Of a DNA stretch of 59,454 nucleotides, positions 7,817-15,401 are shown piece after piece. Made by a program: the position numbers and the translations under genes. Every line of letters begins with the position of its first letter. Position 1 is the first letter of the stretch. The notes beneath the pieces are model-generated. The model saw nothing but the letters and a program-made list of their open reading frames with translations, was not told the DNA's origin and ran no database searches. Origin of the DNA: Chloroflexota bacterium (GTDB taxonomy: Bacteria; Chloroflexota; Limnocylindria; Limnocylindrales; CSP1-4); NCBI GenBank assembly GCA_017881915.1, contig JADGQK010000008.1, positions 1-59,454 on the forward strand, given 5' to 3'.

Positions 7817-8764
7817 CTACCCGGCCAGGAGTGGCTTGACCTCGCCGATGAACCGCTCGAACGTCTCGGCGTCGTAGGGCGCGGGCTGCTCGGAGATCAC
7901 GGTCTTGAAGCCGAGCTCGACGTACGGCGCCAGCTTGTCGGCGATCTGGGCCGGCGTCCCGTTCCAGAACGTGTCGTCGTCCTCGACATTGGCCCAGGGG
8001 GTGCGGTTGTGCTCGAGTGCCGCGTGCATCACCCGCTCAGCCTCGGCCTGGCTGTCGCGGATGGTCAGCTTCACGCCCAGGGTGAACTCGATCTCGGAGA
8101 TGTCCCGGCCGACCGCGTCGCAGTGGCCGCGCAGGACCTCGACCTTGTGGGCCATGAACTCCGGGGTGCCCATCGCGTTCCACTGGTCGGCATATTTGGC
8201 AACGGTCCGCAGGGTCTTCTTCTCGCCACTCCCGCCGATCATGATCGGCAGGTGGCCCTGGAGCGGGACGGGATGGTGGCGGACCTCGTCAAAGGCGTAG
8301 TGGCCACCCGGCGCCGACGTGAACGTCTTGCCATCGAGCAGGCTGCGCATCGCCCCTACCGACTCGTCCAGCCAGTCGAGCCGCTGGCCAAAGCCCGAGC
8401 CGAAGTCGATCCCGTGGGCCTGATGCTCGGGCTCCATCCAGGCCCCGCCGATGCCCAGGATCGCCCGCCCATTGCTGATGTGGTCGAGCGTGGCGGCGTT
8501 CTTGGCCACGATTCCCGGATTGCGGAATGTGTTCGCCCCGACCAGCAGGCCGAGCTTGGTCTTCTTCGTCGCCATGGCCCATGCCGCGAGCGTCGACCAG
8601 CCCTCGAAGATCGACTGGTAGGGGTCGCCGAAGATCGCGTAGATGTGGTCCCACGTCCACAGGCTGTCGTAGCCCAGCTCGTCGACCCGCTTTGCCCCCT
8701 CGAGCATCTCGGGCCAGCTCGCGGCCTGGCTCCAGAGCAGGATTCCGCACTTGAGATCAGGCAT
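7817..8764 (-). CDS. LLM-class F420-dependent oxidoreductase
   Basis: This 315-residue protein is a luciferase-like TIM-barrel enzyme. Family marks are MPDLKCGILLWSQ at the N-terminus, ELGYDSLWTWDHI near 30, LGLLVGANTFRNPGIVAK near 75, LDHISNGRAILGIGGAW near 95, and PIMIGGSGEKKTLRTVAKYADQWN near 175-200. The GGSGEKKTLR loop and the length fit the F420-using LLM group rather than FMN luciferases. The reaction is hydride transfer between F420 and an unidentified substrate. GGAG lies about 7 bases before the ATG, and a CATACT box lies further upstream. With the PPOX protein at 2743 it implies that the cell makes F420. Confidence 0.88.
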   Translation of the reverse strand: MPDLKCGILLWSQAASWPEMLEGAKRVDELGYDSLWTWDHIYAIFGDPYQSIFEGWSTLAAWAMATKKTKLGLLVGANTFRNPGIVAKNAATLDHISNGRAILGIGGAWMEPEHQAHGIDFGSGFGQRLDWLDESVGAMRSLLDGKTFTSAPGGHYAFDEVRHHPVPLQGHLPIMIGGSGEKKTLRTVAKYADQWNAMGTPEFMAHKVEVLRGHCDAVGRDISEIEFTLGVKLTIRDSQAEAERVMHAALEHNRTPWANVEDDDTFWNGTPAQIADKLAPYVELGFKTVISEQPAPYDAETFERFIGEVKPLLAG

Positions 8765-9303
8765 TTTGTCTCCGCTGGGGCAGGCTGGGGAGCCCTAAGT
8801 ATGGCCGATCCCGCTGATTGGCTTGGCCAGGCCGTCGGCACCCGGCTCCGACACAGCGAGCCGACCCCCGCGATCGAGGCAAGGCCAGGTTCCGTGCGCA
8901 GCCACACCCATCGGCCCCCGATCCGGCCCTCCAGCGATCCCGGCGGGCCCGCTTTCGGGGGCTTGGTGGAACCTCACTTAGGGCACGCCTTGCCTTGGGA
9001 ATGCTCATGCAGCGAGTACCGGGCACGCCCAGGCTGGGCCTCCCTTGAAGCTTGGCGTTCTTCGTGCATGGTCGCGGTGAGCGCAAGCGGGACCGTCAAG
9101 ACCTCGTCCGAGCGCTGCGCCAGCGCTGGACCAGGATTCGCGCTCAGCTCACGCTCGACCGAGCGTGCCTCAGCCGACCGAAGGCCGCTCGCAGGCGCTT
9201 GGCGCCGCGCCTTGTGCTGGCAGCGACCATGGACGAAGAATCGATCGCGCTAACGGCCGCTGAGGGCGCGAGGCCACTCCCCGACGGCCAGTCGCGCGAA
9301 CTC
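8765..9303. other. 539-base stretch with no supported gene
   Basis: The stretch lies between the leader of the LLM gene and the end of a leftward hypothetical gene. All frames crossing it are Arg/Pro/Ser-rich shadows without signatures. I see no repeat, hairpin or RNA that I can support. Confidence 0.5.
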
Positions 9304-9591
9304 TCAGGCGTGATCCAGCTCGCGCGAGATGGCCCGGAGGATGAACCGCGCCGCCTCCGCGGACTTGCCGCCGAGCTTCTGGCCGTCGTTCTGCTCGAGG
9401 GCCCTGCCCAGGTCGCCCAGCATCTGGTCGAGGAGCGGCGTTCGCACCAGCGCCCCGGAAGCAAAAGAGGCCTCCAGGCCGGCCGCGGCCGCCCGGGCGT
9501 TGTCGACGGCGTGGCCCTTGGCCTCGAGCTCGACCCGGAACCCGGCGCGAGCCGCGTCGGCGGCGGGGCCCGCGCTGGGGATCGTCGACAT
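9304..9591 (-). CDS. Small conserved-type hypothetical protein
   Basis: This 95-residue, probably helical, protein contains ARAGFRVELEAKGHAVDNAR, then TPLLDQMLGDLGRALEQND and a KSAEAARFILRAISREL tail. There is no membrane segment, cysteine pair or recognised domain. It starts 2 bases after the stop of the GNAT gene, so it is very likely co-translated with it. Regular hydrophobic spacing and normal amino-acid composition argue that it is real. No function can be assigned. Confidence 0.6.
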   Translation of the reverse strand: MSTIPSAGPAADAARAGFRVELEAKGHAVDNARAAAAGLEASFASGALVRTPLLDQMLGDLGRALEQNDGQKLGGKSAEAARFILRAISRELDHA

Positions 9592-9593
9592 CG

Positions 9594-10283
9594 TCAGTGG
9601 ATCCGTTCAATCGAGGGCGTGTCGGCTGGGCGCCCGGTCGCCGGGTCGGTGAGCGGCGCCTCCTCGTCGGGAGCGGCCGCGCCTGCACCACCTGCGCCAG
9701 CCCGAGCGGCAGCCGAAGCCGCCGCCAGCTGGGCCCGCCAGTCGCTGTCCAGGATGCTCATCTCAACCTCGTCCCACCAGCGCCCATCACGCCGGATCGC
9801 CTCGCGGGCTCGCCCCTCGATCACGAAGCCGGCCCGCCGGTACGAGCGGATCGCCCGCTCGTTGAAGGCGAATACGCTCAGCCCGATCCGGTGGAGCTGG
9901 AGACGCTCGAAGGCATGCTCGACCATCAGCCGGGTGGCCTCGGTCCCGAAGCCCTTGCCCCAGGCGTCCTTCTCGCCGATCGTGATGTGGAACAGCGCGG
10001 ATCCGTTCTCGCCGTCGAGCTGGCTGAAGGCACAGGTCCCGAGCAGTCGATCAGTCGCCCGCTCGTGGATCGCCATTGCCAGCGAATCGGAACCCAGGAC
10101 CCGGGCCTGGAAGAAGCGTTCGATCTCCGGTCGGGCCATCGGCCCATCCTGGTAACGGGTGAGGCGGGAGACTTCCGGGTCGGCATACCAGCGCATGAAG
10201 GCCGCAAGGTTGCCCGAGACATGCCGCCTCAGGACGACCCGGTCGCCGATCAGTATGTCGGGAAACCAGCTGCGCTTGAGCAT
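9594..10283 (-). CDS. GNAT-family N-acetyltransferase (RimJ/RimL-like)
   Basis: This 229-residue protein starts MLKRSWFPDILIGDRVVLRR. It has the GNAT core at residues 15-175: AAFMRWYADPEVSRLTRY, then FHITIGEKDAWGKGFGTEATRLM with the acetyl-CoA pyrophosphate loop (WGKGFGTEA), and LQLHRIGLSVFAFNERAIRSYRRAGFVIEG. This is the RimJ/RimL subgroup, which acetylates protein N-termini or small amines. The Ala/Gly/Pro-rich C-terminal tail of about 45 residues is probably disordered. The ATG at 10283 lies 10 bases from a palindromic GGTATACC box shared with the divergent DNA ligase gene. The frame stays open far upstream, antisense to the ligase; that part is a shadow. Confidence 0.85.
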   Translation of the reverse strand: MLKRSWFPDILIGDRVVLRRHVSGNLAAFMRWYADPEVSRLTRYQDGPMARPEIERFFQARVLGSDSLAMAIHERATDRLLGTCAFSQLDGENGSALFHITIGEKDAWGKGFGTEATRLMVEHAFERLQLHRIGLSVFAFNERAIRSYRRAGFVIEGRAREAIRRDGRWWDEVEMSILDSDWRAQLAAASAAARAGAGGAGAAAPDEEAPLTDPATGRPADTPSIERIH

Positions 10284-10293
10284 CGAGGCGGAC

Positions 10294-10301
10294 GGTATAC
10301 C
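10294..10301. promoter_or_regulatory. Palindromic GGTATACC, shared -10 box for divergent genes
   Basis: GGTATACC is its own reverse complement, so it offers TATACC in both directions. It lies 9 bases before the ligase ATG (10311) and 10 bases before the GNAT ATG (10283). Only 27 bases separate the two starts, and neither has a ribosome-binding site. Confidence 0.5.
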
Positions 10302-10310
10302 ATCGCCGCC

Positions 10311-12065
10311 ATGCGCCGCTGGAGCGAGGTCGCCGAGCGGGTCTCGGCCACGACGCGAACCTCTGTCAAGACCCACCTCCTGGCTGACTACCTCAGCACG
10401 CTGGAGGCCGGGCAGCTGCCGATCGCCGCCGTGTTCTTCGCCGGTCGACCGTTCGCGGAGGTCGACAGCCGGACCACCGGCCTGGGCTGGGCCACGATCT
10501 CGGGGGCCGTCGCCGCGCTGACCAGGCTGCCGGCCGACGCGCTCGCTGAGGCCTACGATCGGTCCTCGGACCTCGGTCTCGCGGTCGCCGATGTCCTGGA
10601 ACAGGCCGCCGAGGTCCGCCGCGCCAGGGGGCTCCCCGAGCCGATGGTTGAGCCGCCCAACCTGGCTGCTGTCGCCACGGCGTTTGCCGAAATCGAAACG
10701 GCTGGCGGAGCCCCGGCGAAGGCCGACCGTTTCGCCGACCTGCTGGCCCGATGCGATCCGCTGACCGCCCGTTATGTCGTGAAGATCCTGACCGGCGAGC
10801 TTCGGATCGGGCTGAAGGAAGGCCTGCTCGAGGCGGCCCTGGCCGAGGCGTTCGAGCGCCCGATCGGCGCCGTGAAGCGGGCCGGGATGCTGACCGGCGA
10901 CATCGGCCGGACGGCGCTGCTGGCCCGCGAGGATCGCCTGGACAGTGCAGTCATCGCCCTGTTCCACCCCCTCAAGTTCATGCTCGCCACGCCAGCCGAG
11001 AATGCCACCGAGATCATCGCGCGGCTCGGCCCGACCGCCTGGGTCGAGGACAAGTACGACGGGATCCGGGCCCAGCTCCACCGTGCCGGTCGCGAGGTTC
11101 GCCTGTACAGTCGGGACCTGCACGACATCACCGGCCAGTTTCCCGAGGTCGTGGCGGGTGCCCGCGACCTCTCCTGGACCGGGATCCTCGACGGCGAGGT
11201 GCTGGCTTATCGCGACGGCCTGGTCATGCCCTTCGTCGCCCTCCAGAAACGGCTCGGCCGAAAGGCTCCGTCGGCGGCGATCCAGGCCGAGGTCCCGGTC
11301 GTCTTCGTCGCATTCGACCTGCTGGCGCTGGCTGATCCGGCAGTGACCGCGGCCGAACCACGGGCCCAGGCGCTCCTCGACCGACCCCTGTCCGAGCGTC
11401 GTCATCTGCTCGAAGCACTGGCGCTGCCGCTGGCCGACGTCGGCGGATCGTTCGCCTTGTCTCACCTCGTGTCGGTCGACTCGGCCGCGGCACTCGAGCG
11501 GGCCTTCAACGACGCGCGACTGCGGCGCAACGAGGGCCTGATGGTGAAGGACCCCGCAAGTGCCTACTCGCCGGGCCGGCGCGGCCTGGGCTGGCTGAAG
11601 ATGAAGAAGGCCCTGGCAACCCTCGACTGCGTCGTCGTTGGCGTCGAACTCGGTCATGGCAAGCGCCATGGCGTCCTGTCCGACTACACCTTCGCGGTCC
11701 GGGATGAAGCAACCGACCGACTGCTAACGATCGGCAAGGCCTACACGGGCCTGACCGATGTGGAGATCGCCGAGATGACCGCGTGGTTCGAGGCTCACAC
11801 GCTGGATCGCTTCGGTCGCTATCGGACGGTCGAGCCTTCCGTCGTGGTCGAAGTCGCGTTCGACGTCATCGTCCGCTCGAACCGGCACAATTCGGGCTTC
11901 TCATTGCGCTTTCCGCGGATCGCCCGGCTACGGCCCGACAAGGACCCGGCCGAGATCGACACGACGGCCACGGTCGAGGCCGTCTGGAGCGGTCTCCAGC
12001 ACGGCGCCGAGCAGCTCGTTACCGCCGGTCACGAACGGGGCGGGCGGGAAGGCCCGGCCGGCTAG
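10311..12065 (+). CDS. ATP-dependent DNA ligase
   Basis: This 584-residue enzyme has the archaeal/bacterial LigB-type layout. The N-terminal DNA-binding helical domain (residues 1-210) includes KILTGELRIGLKEGLLEAAL. The nucleotidyltransferase domain has motif I WVEDKYDGIRAQ, whose Lys (near residue 248) takes the AMP, motif III VFVAFDLLAL, motif IV NEGLMVKDPAS and motif V WLKMKKALATLD. An OB-fold follows, with VVVEVAFDVIVRSNRHNSGFSLRFPRI. It seals DNA nicks using ATP and would be additional to the usual NAD-dependent LigA. The ATG at 10311 is chosen from the family N-terminus and the -10 box 9 bases upstream. The ORF is open much further upstream, opposite the GNAT gene. Confidence 0.93.
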   Translation: MRRWSEVAERVSATTRTSVKTHLLADYLSTLEAGQLPIAAVFFAGRPFAEVDSRTTGLGWATISGAVAALTRLPADALAEAYDRSSDLGLAVADVLEQAAEVRRARGLPEPMVEPPNLAAVATAFAEIETAGGAPAKADRFADLLARCDPLTARYVVKILTGELRIGLKEGLLEAALAEAFERPIGAVKRAGMLTGDIGRTALLAREDRLDSAVIALFHPLKFMLATPAENATEIIARLGPTAWVEDKYDGIRAQLHRAGREVRLYSRDLHDITGQFPEVVAGARDLSWTGILDGEVLAYRDGLVMPFVALQKRLGRKAPSAAIQAEVPVVFVAFDLLALADPAVTAAEPRAQALLDRPLSERRHLLEALALPLADVGGSFALSHLVSVDSAAALERAFNDARLRRNEGLMVKDPASAYSPGRRGLGWLKMKKALATLDCVVVGVELGHGKRHGVLSDYTFAVRDEATDRLLTIGKAYTGLTDVEIAEMTAWFEAHTLDRFGRYRTVEPSVVVEVAFDVIVRSNRHNSGFSLRFPRIARLRPDKDPAEIDTTATVEAVWSGLQHGAEQLVTAGHERGGREGPAG

Positions 12066-12119
12066 CGGGCGGGCCGGCTCACCGCTCGGGAAACCGTGGT
12101 CGGCGCCGGGTAGGACCGG

Positions 12120-12125
12120 TATCCT
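12120..12125 (+). promoter_or_regulatory. -10 box (TATCCT), leaderless start
   Basis: TATCCT is 6 bases before the GTG at 12132, which places the expected transcription start exactly on the start codon. No ribosome-binding site is present. Confidence 0.5.
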
Positions 12126-12131
12126 GTTCTC

Positions 12132-12662
12132 GTGTTCAACCAGATGGCGGGCCAGCCGCTCGACCTGACCCTTTACACCGACTCGTTCATCATCAAGGGC
12201 ACGATCATGACCCGCTACAAGCGGGTCACCGATGTGCTGAGCGACCCTGAGCACAACTTCCTCGTTCTGAGCGACGCCACCGTCGATGAGTACGGTTCGC
12301 GTGAGCTGGCTACCCGCAGTGAGTTCGCCCAGGTGAACCTGGCGACGGTCCTCTTCGCCGTCTCGAACGTCCCGGTCGATCCGACCCCCGAGCTGCGCAC
12401 GATCAAGGTGCCCGAGGCAGCCCTGATCTCGATCCCGCCGTTCCGGATCAGCGGCCGGATTCACCTGTTGCCAGAACGCACCCTGGCCGAAGCGCTGGGC
12501 CAGCTCGAGGCTCGCTTCCTGCCGGTCACCGATGCGACCTACTGGTCCGAGACGGTCGGCGAGGCCCGCCAGACTGTGCCCCTCCTGGCCTTCAACCAGT
12601 CCCGGGCCCAGGTCCTTGCGCCCTTCCGCGTCGTGGATCCCTGGGCGGGCCTCAACAGCTAG
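12132..12662 (+). CDS. Hypothetical protein (unrecognised, DUF6812-like)
   Basis: This 176-residue soluble protein begins MFNQMAGQPLDLTLYTDSFI. It continues IKGTIMTRYKRVTDVLSDPE, a beta-rich segment ending NFLVLSDATVDEYGSR, then LATVLFAVSNVPVD and IPPFRISGRIHLLPE. The strand pattern and the opening TLYTDSFIIKGTI suggest a small beta-barrel module. I associate it loosely with DUF6812-type proteins and cannot name a function. It starts leaderlessly and converges, with a 4-base overlap, on the rhodanese gene. Codon use matches its neighbours. Confidence 0.7.
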   Translation: MFNQMAGQPLDLTLYTDSFIIKGTIMTRYKRVTDVLSDPEHNFLVLSDATVDEYGSRELATRSEFAQVNLATVLFAVSNVPVDPTPELRTIKVPEAALISIPPFRISGRIHLLPERTLAEALGQLEARFLPVTDATYWSETVGEARQTVPLLAFNQSRAQVLAPFRVVDPWAGLNS

Positions 12663-13501
12663 CGATCAACCGGCAGGTCGAGCCGGTCGCCCCACTCGGC
12701 CCAGCCTCCGTCGTAGACCGCGACGTCGTCGTAACCGGCCAGCGTGAGCAGGTAGGCCAGCTTGGCGGCCGCCACACCGGAGCCGTCGTAGCACACGATT
12801 CGCCGCCCGCGGGTGATGTTCGCCTTGAGCAGCAGGTCATGCAGTCGGTCGCCGGGCTGGAATCGGCCGGTACCCGGTTGGGTCAGGCCGGCAACAGGCA
12901 GGTTCACGGCGCCCGGGATGTGGCCGAGCCGACGGGTGTTGCCTTCGAAGCCGTGGTACTCGGCCGTCGCACGAGCGTCTACGAGGAGAACGCCGGACGA
13001 GCCGAGCAATGCCCGGACGTCGGAGGTGGCCAGGCGCAAGCGCGCACGGACGGTCGGGCTGAACCTGGCAGCCGGCGGCGGCACGAGCGCGTTCGATACC
13101 TCGCCGCCGCTCTCCGTCCAGGCCCGATAGCCGCCATCCAGGATCCGCACCGAATCGAGACCGTAGACGCGCAGGCTCCACCAGGTCCGGGCGGCATACA
13201 GACCGGCGACGTCGTCATAGAGCACAACCGTCGAACTGGCTCCGACCCCGGCCCGACCAAGCGCGGCCGCCACTCGATCGGCGTCGGCCAGGTGCAACAC
13301 GCCGGTCTCGTCATCCCGATCGACCAGCTCGACGACCCAGTCGAGGTACGTGGCACCCGGAACATGGCCGGCCCCGTGCACGGCTCGCCCGGAGCCATCC
13401 GGGCGCCAGCGGACGTCGATCACCCGAAGGTCGGGCCGGCCGAGACCCTCGGCCAGCCACTCGGTCGTGGCCACGATCTCGGGGCGGGGATAACCAGCCA
13501 T
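12659..13501 (-). CDS. Tandem-rhodanese sulfurtransferase-like protein with displaced active-site Cys
   Basis: This 280-residue protein has two rhodanese domains (about 10-130 and 155-278). Marks include VIDVRWRP, GHVPGATYLDW, YAARTWWSLRVYG and ILDGGYRAW in the first, then VLLVDARATAEYHG, GHIPGAVNLPV, IVCYDGSGVAAAKL and VYDGGWAEWG in the second. In typical enzymes the second loop reads YCGSGVTA or CRKGVTA. Here Asp occupies the Cys position and the protein's only Cys lies two residues earlier. The first-domain loop (VVLYDDVAG) lacks Cys, as usual. Sulfur-transfer activity is therefore uncertain. The start at 13501 is divergent from the aminotransferase gene, 23 bases away. Confidence 0.85.
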   Translation of the reverse strand: MAGYPRPEIVATTEWLAEGLGRPDLRVIDVRWRPDGSGRAVHGAGHVPGATYLDWVVELVDRDDETGVLHLADADRVAAALGRAGVGASSTVVLYDDVAGLYAARTWWSLRVYGLDSVRILDGGYRAWTESGGEVSNALVPPPAARFSPTVRARLRLATSDVRALLGSSGVLLVDARATAEYHGFEGNTRRLGHIPGAVNLPVAGLTQPGTGRFQPGDRLHDLLLKANITRGRRIVCYDGSGVAAAKLAYLLTLAGYDDVAVYDGGWAEWGDRLDLPVDR

Positions 13502-13507
13502 GCGCCC

Positions 13508-13518
13508 ATATCATAGGG
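13508..13518. promoter_or_regulatory. Overlapping divergent -10 boxes
   Basis: On the minus strand TATGAT (13515-13510) lies 8 bases before the rhodanese ATG. On the plus strand CATAGG (13512-13517) lies 7 bases before the aminotransferase GTG at 13525. Neither gene has a ribosome-binding site, so both look leaderless and polymerases would compete here. Confidence 0.45.
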
Positions 13519-13524
13519 ACCGTT

Positions 13525-14766
13525 GTGAGCGCGCTTTCCGCCGAGGCCACCAAGGTTGCCGCCCTGCGCCGGGCGTTGCCTGCTACGTCGGCCGGGATCT
13601 ACCTCAATGCCGGGACGTGTGGTCCGCTGCCGGCCGAGACCGCGGCCGCGATGGCCGAGCTGGCGGACTGGGAGCTGCGCCTCGGACGAGCATCGCCGGA
13701 CACCTACTTCGACGTCCTTCAGCGGATGGAGGAGGCCCGCGCTTCAATCGCCGCGATCATTGCGGCCGACACTCGTGACATCGCCCTGACCCATTCAGCC
13801 ACCGAGGCGCTCAACGTGGCTGCCTGGGGGATCGACTGGCACCCCGGGGACCGGGCGGTAACGATCCGCCAGTTCGAACACGCTGGCGGGTTGAGCGCGT
13901 TGTATACGATCCGCGACCGGCTCGGGATCGAGCTCGATCTCGTGGACGTCGGTTACGGCGGAGACCACGATCAGGTGCTCGCCGCGCTCGACGCCGCGAT
14001 CCAGCCAGGAACCCGGCTGGTGAGCGTGGCCCACGTCTCATACGCGACCGGCGCGGTCCTGCCGATCGCCGGGATCGCCCAGCTCGCCCACGCTCGGGGA
14101 GCGCTCCTCGCGGTCGATGGTGCGCAGGCCGTCGGCGCGATCCCCGTCGACGTGGCCGCGCTCGGCGCCGACGTCTACGCGATCGCCGGCCAGAAGTGGC
14201 TCCTGGGGCCGGAAGGCACCGGGGCGCTGTACGTCGCCCCAGCGGCCATCGAACGGATCCGGATGACCTATGCCTCGTTCTGGTCGTTCGAGCAGCAGGA
14301 CCTGCTCGGTTCGGCGCGCCCGTGGCCGACCGCCCGGCGCTTCGAGGGGACAAGCGGGATCAACCATTCACTCATCGTGGGCCTGGCCCGAAGCTGCGGC
14401 TGGCTGTCGATGTTCGTAGGTATCGACTGGGCCCTCGGGCGGGGGGCGGCGCTCGCCCGGCTGACCGCCGAGCGCCTGGCGTCGATGCCCGGCGTCACGC
14501 TGCTCACACCGCTCGAGGTGATGGCCGGCCTGGTCACCTTCCGGGTCGCCGGCTGGTCGGCCCAGGCGATCATCGACGAGCTTGGCGCCCGCGCCTTTGT
14601 GATTGCCCGGACAATCGAGGATCTGGATGCCGTCCGCTTCTCAGTGGGCTGGTTCAACACCCAGGAGGAGCTCGAACGTGCCCTGGGCCTGCTCGCCGAT
14701 CTGGCGGGCCACACTCCCGAATCGATGCCACCGCGCCGGACGCTGGCCCTCCTCGACGGGCCATGA
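13525..14766 (+). CDS. Class V aminotransferase (cysteine desulfurase-like)
   Basis: This 413-residue PLP enzyme has the class V fold. It contains IYLNAGTCGPLPAETAAAM near 25, ALTHSATEALNVAAWGIDW near 90, and SVAHVSYATGAVLPIAGIA near 160. LLAVDGAQAVGAIPVDV carries the Asp that pairs with the PLP ring nitrogen, and IAGQKWLLGPEGTGALYV carries the Schiff-base Lys (near residue 217). I see no conserved desulfurase Cys loop, so it may act on other amino acids (as isopenicillin-N epimerase-like or kynureninase-like members do). It is divergent from the rhodanese gene, which hints at shared sulfur chemistry. A membrane protein gene overlaps its stop by ATGA. Confidence 0.85.
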   Translation: MSALSAEATKVAALRRALPATSAGIYLNAGTCGPLPAETAAAMAELADWELRLGRASPDTYFDVLQRMEEARASIAAIIAADTRDIALTHSATEALNVAAWGIDWHPGDRAVTIRQFEHAGGLSALYTIRDRLGIELDLVDVGYGGDHDQVLAALDAAIQPGTRLVSVAHVSYATGAVLPIAGIAQLAHARGALLAVDGAQAVGAIPVDVAALGADVYAIAGQKWLLGPEGTGALYVAPAAIERIRMTYASFWSFEQQDLLGSARPWPTARRFEGTSGINHSLIVGLARSCGWLSMFVGIDWALGRGAALARLTAERLASMPGVTLLTPLEVMAGLVTFRVAGWSAQAIIDELGARAFVIARTIEDLDAVRFSVGWFNTQEELERALGLLADLAGHTPESMPPRRTLALLDGP

Positions 14767-15242
14767 CGCCCGACGCCCCGCCTCCGTCGGCCGCCCCGCC
14801 ACTGGCCGATGCCCCGCCTGCGCTGGGCGAGCCGCGCGCCGGGTCGCCGCTCGCGCCGGTGCCGATCCGGCGCCGGTCCGAGGTGGAGGTCCGCTGGCAC
14901 CAGTTCCGCAATCCACCCCGGCCGATCCTCCGGGCAGTCATGAGCTCGCTGGTCGTGGCGACGGCCCTCGGGTTCGCCTATCTCGCGTACGACGTCAGGC
15001 TCAGCCAGGGCGCAGCCCTGCCGGGCGGCGATCTCAGGACGCTCGCGGTCACCCTGTTCATCGTGGCCGTCCTGATCTCCGGCAGCCTCATCACCTACCT
15101 CGTGGTCCCGCAGCCAACCGGCTCCGGGAACGCCCGTCGCCGGAGCCGCTGGAGCGCGGCACTGGGCCTGTTTGCTGCGGTCCCGATTGCGTACCTTGTC
15201 CTCGTCGTCGAGGGCCAGATTCTTCGGCCGTTGCTGACCTGA
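14763..15242 (+). CDS. Hypothetical membrane protein
   Basis: This 159-residue protein has a Pro/Ala-rich cytoplasmic head of about 45 residues. Three hydrophobic segments follow: VMSSLVVATALGFAYLAYDV, LAVTLFIVAVLISGSLITYLV and ALGLFAAVPIAYLVLVVEGQ. The ATG overlaps the stop of the aminotransferase gene (ATGA), so translation is coupled. No domain is recognised. The frame is open for 189 codons before this ATG, but that part is a shadow of the aminotransferase. Confidence 0.7.
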   Translation: MTPDAPPPSAAPPLADAPPALGEPRAGSPLAPVPIRRRSEVEVRWHQFRNPPRPILRAVMSSLVVATALGFAYLAYDVRLSQGAALPGGDLRTLAVTLFIVAVLISGSLITYLVVPQPTGSGNARRRSRWSAALGLFAAVPIAYLVLVVEGQILRPLLT

Positions 15243-15401
15243 CGGTGACTCGTCAGGCCCCAGAAGTGGTGCGCAGACGCGCCGTCTTGGGGGTTGGCAC
15301 GCACGAACCGACCTAGTCCTTTCGTACTCTTCCGCGCTACCCTGCCGTGGTTATCATCCGGAACGGACCGCCAAGCTGCGATCCAACCGTTGAGGTTCTT
15401 C

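Noticed and set aside
10284-11669. Long leftward open frame continuous with the GNAT gene (about 460 extra codons)
   Set aside because: It is antisense to the DNA ligase, is Gln/Gly/Arg-rich shadow sequence, and the GNAT signature begins only at 10283.
15313-15329. A stretch (AGTCCTTTCGTACT) resembling the reverse complement of the 23S rRNA sarcin-ricin loop
   Set aside because: It matches over only about 14 bases, with differences, and the flanks show no rRNA sequence. Chance similarity in a leader region is more likely.
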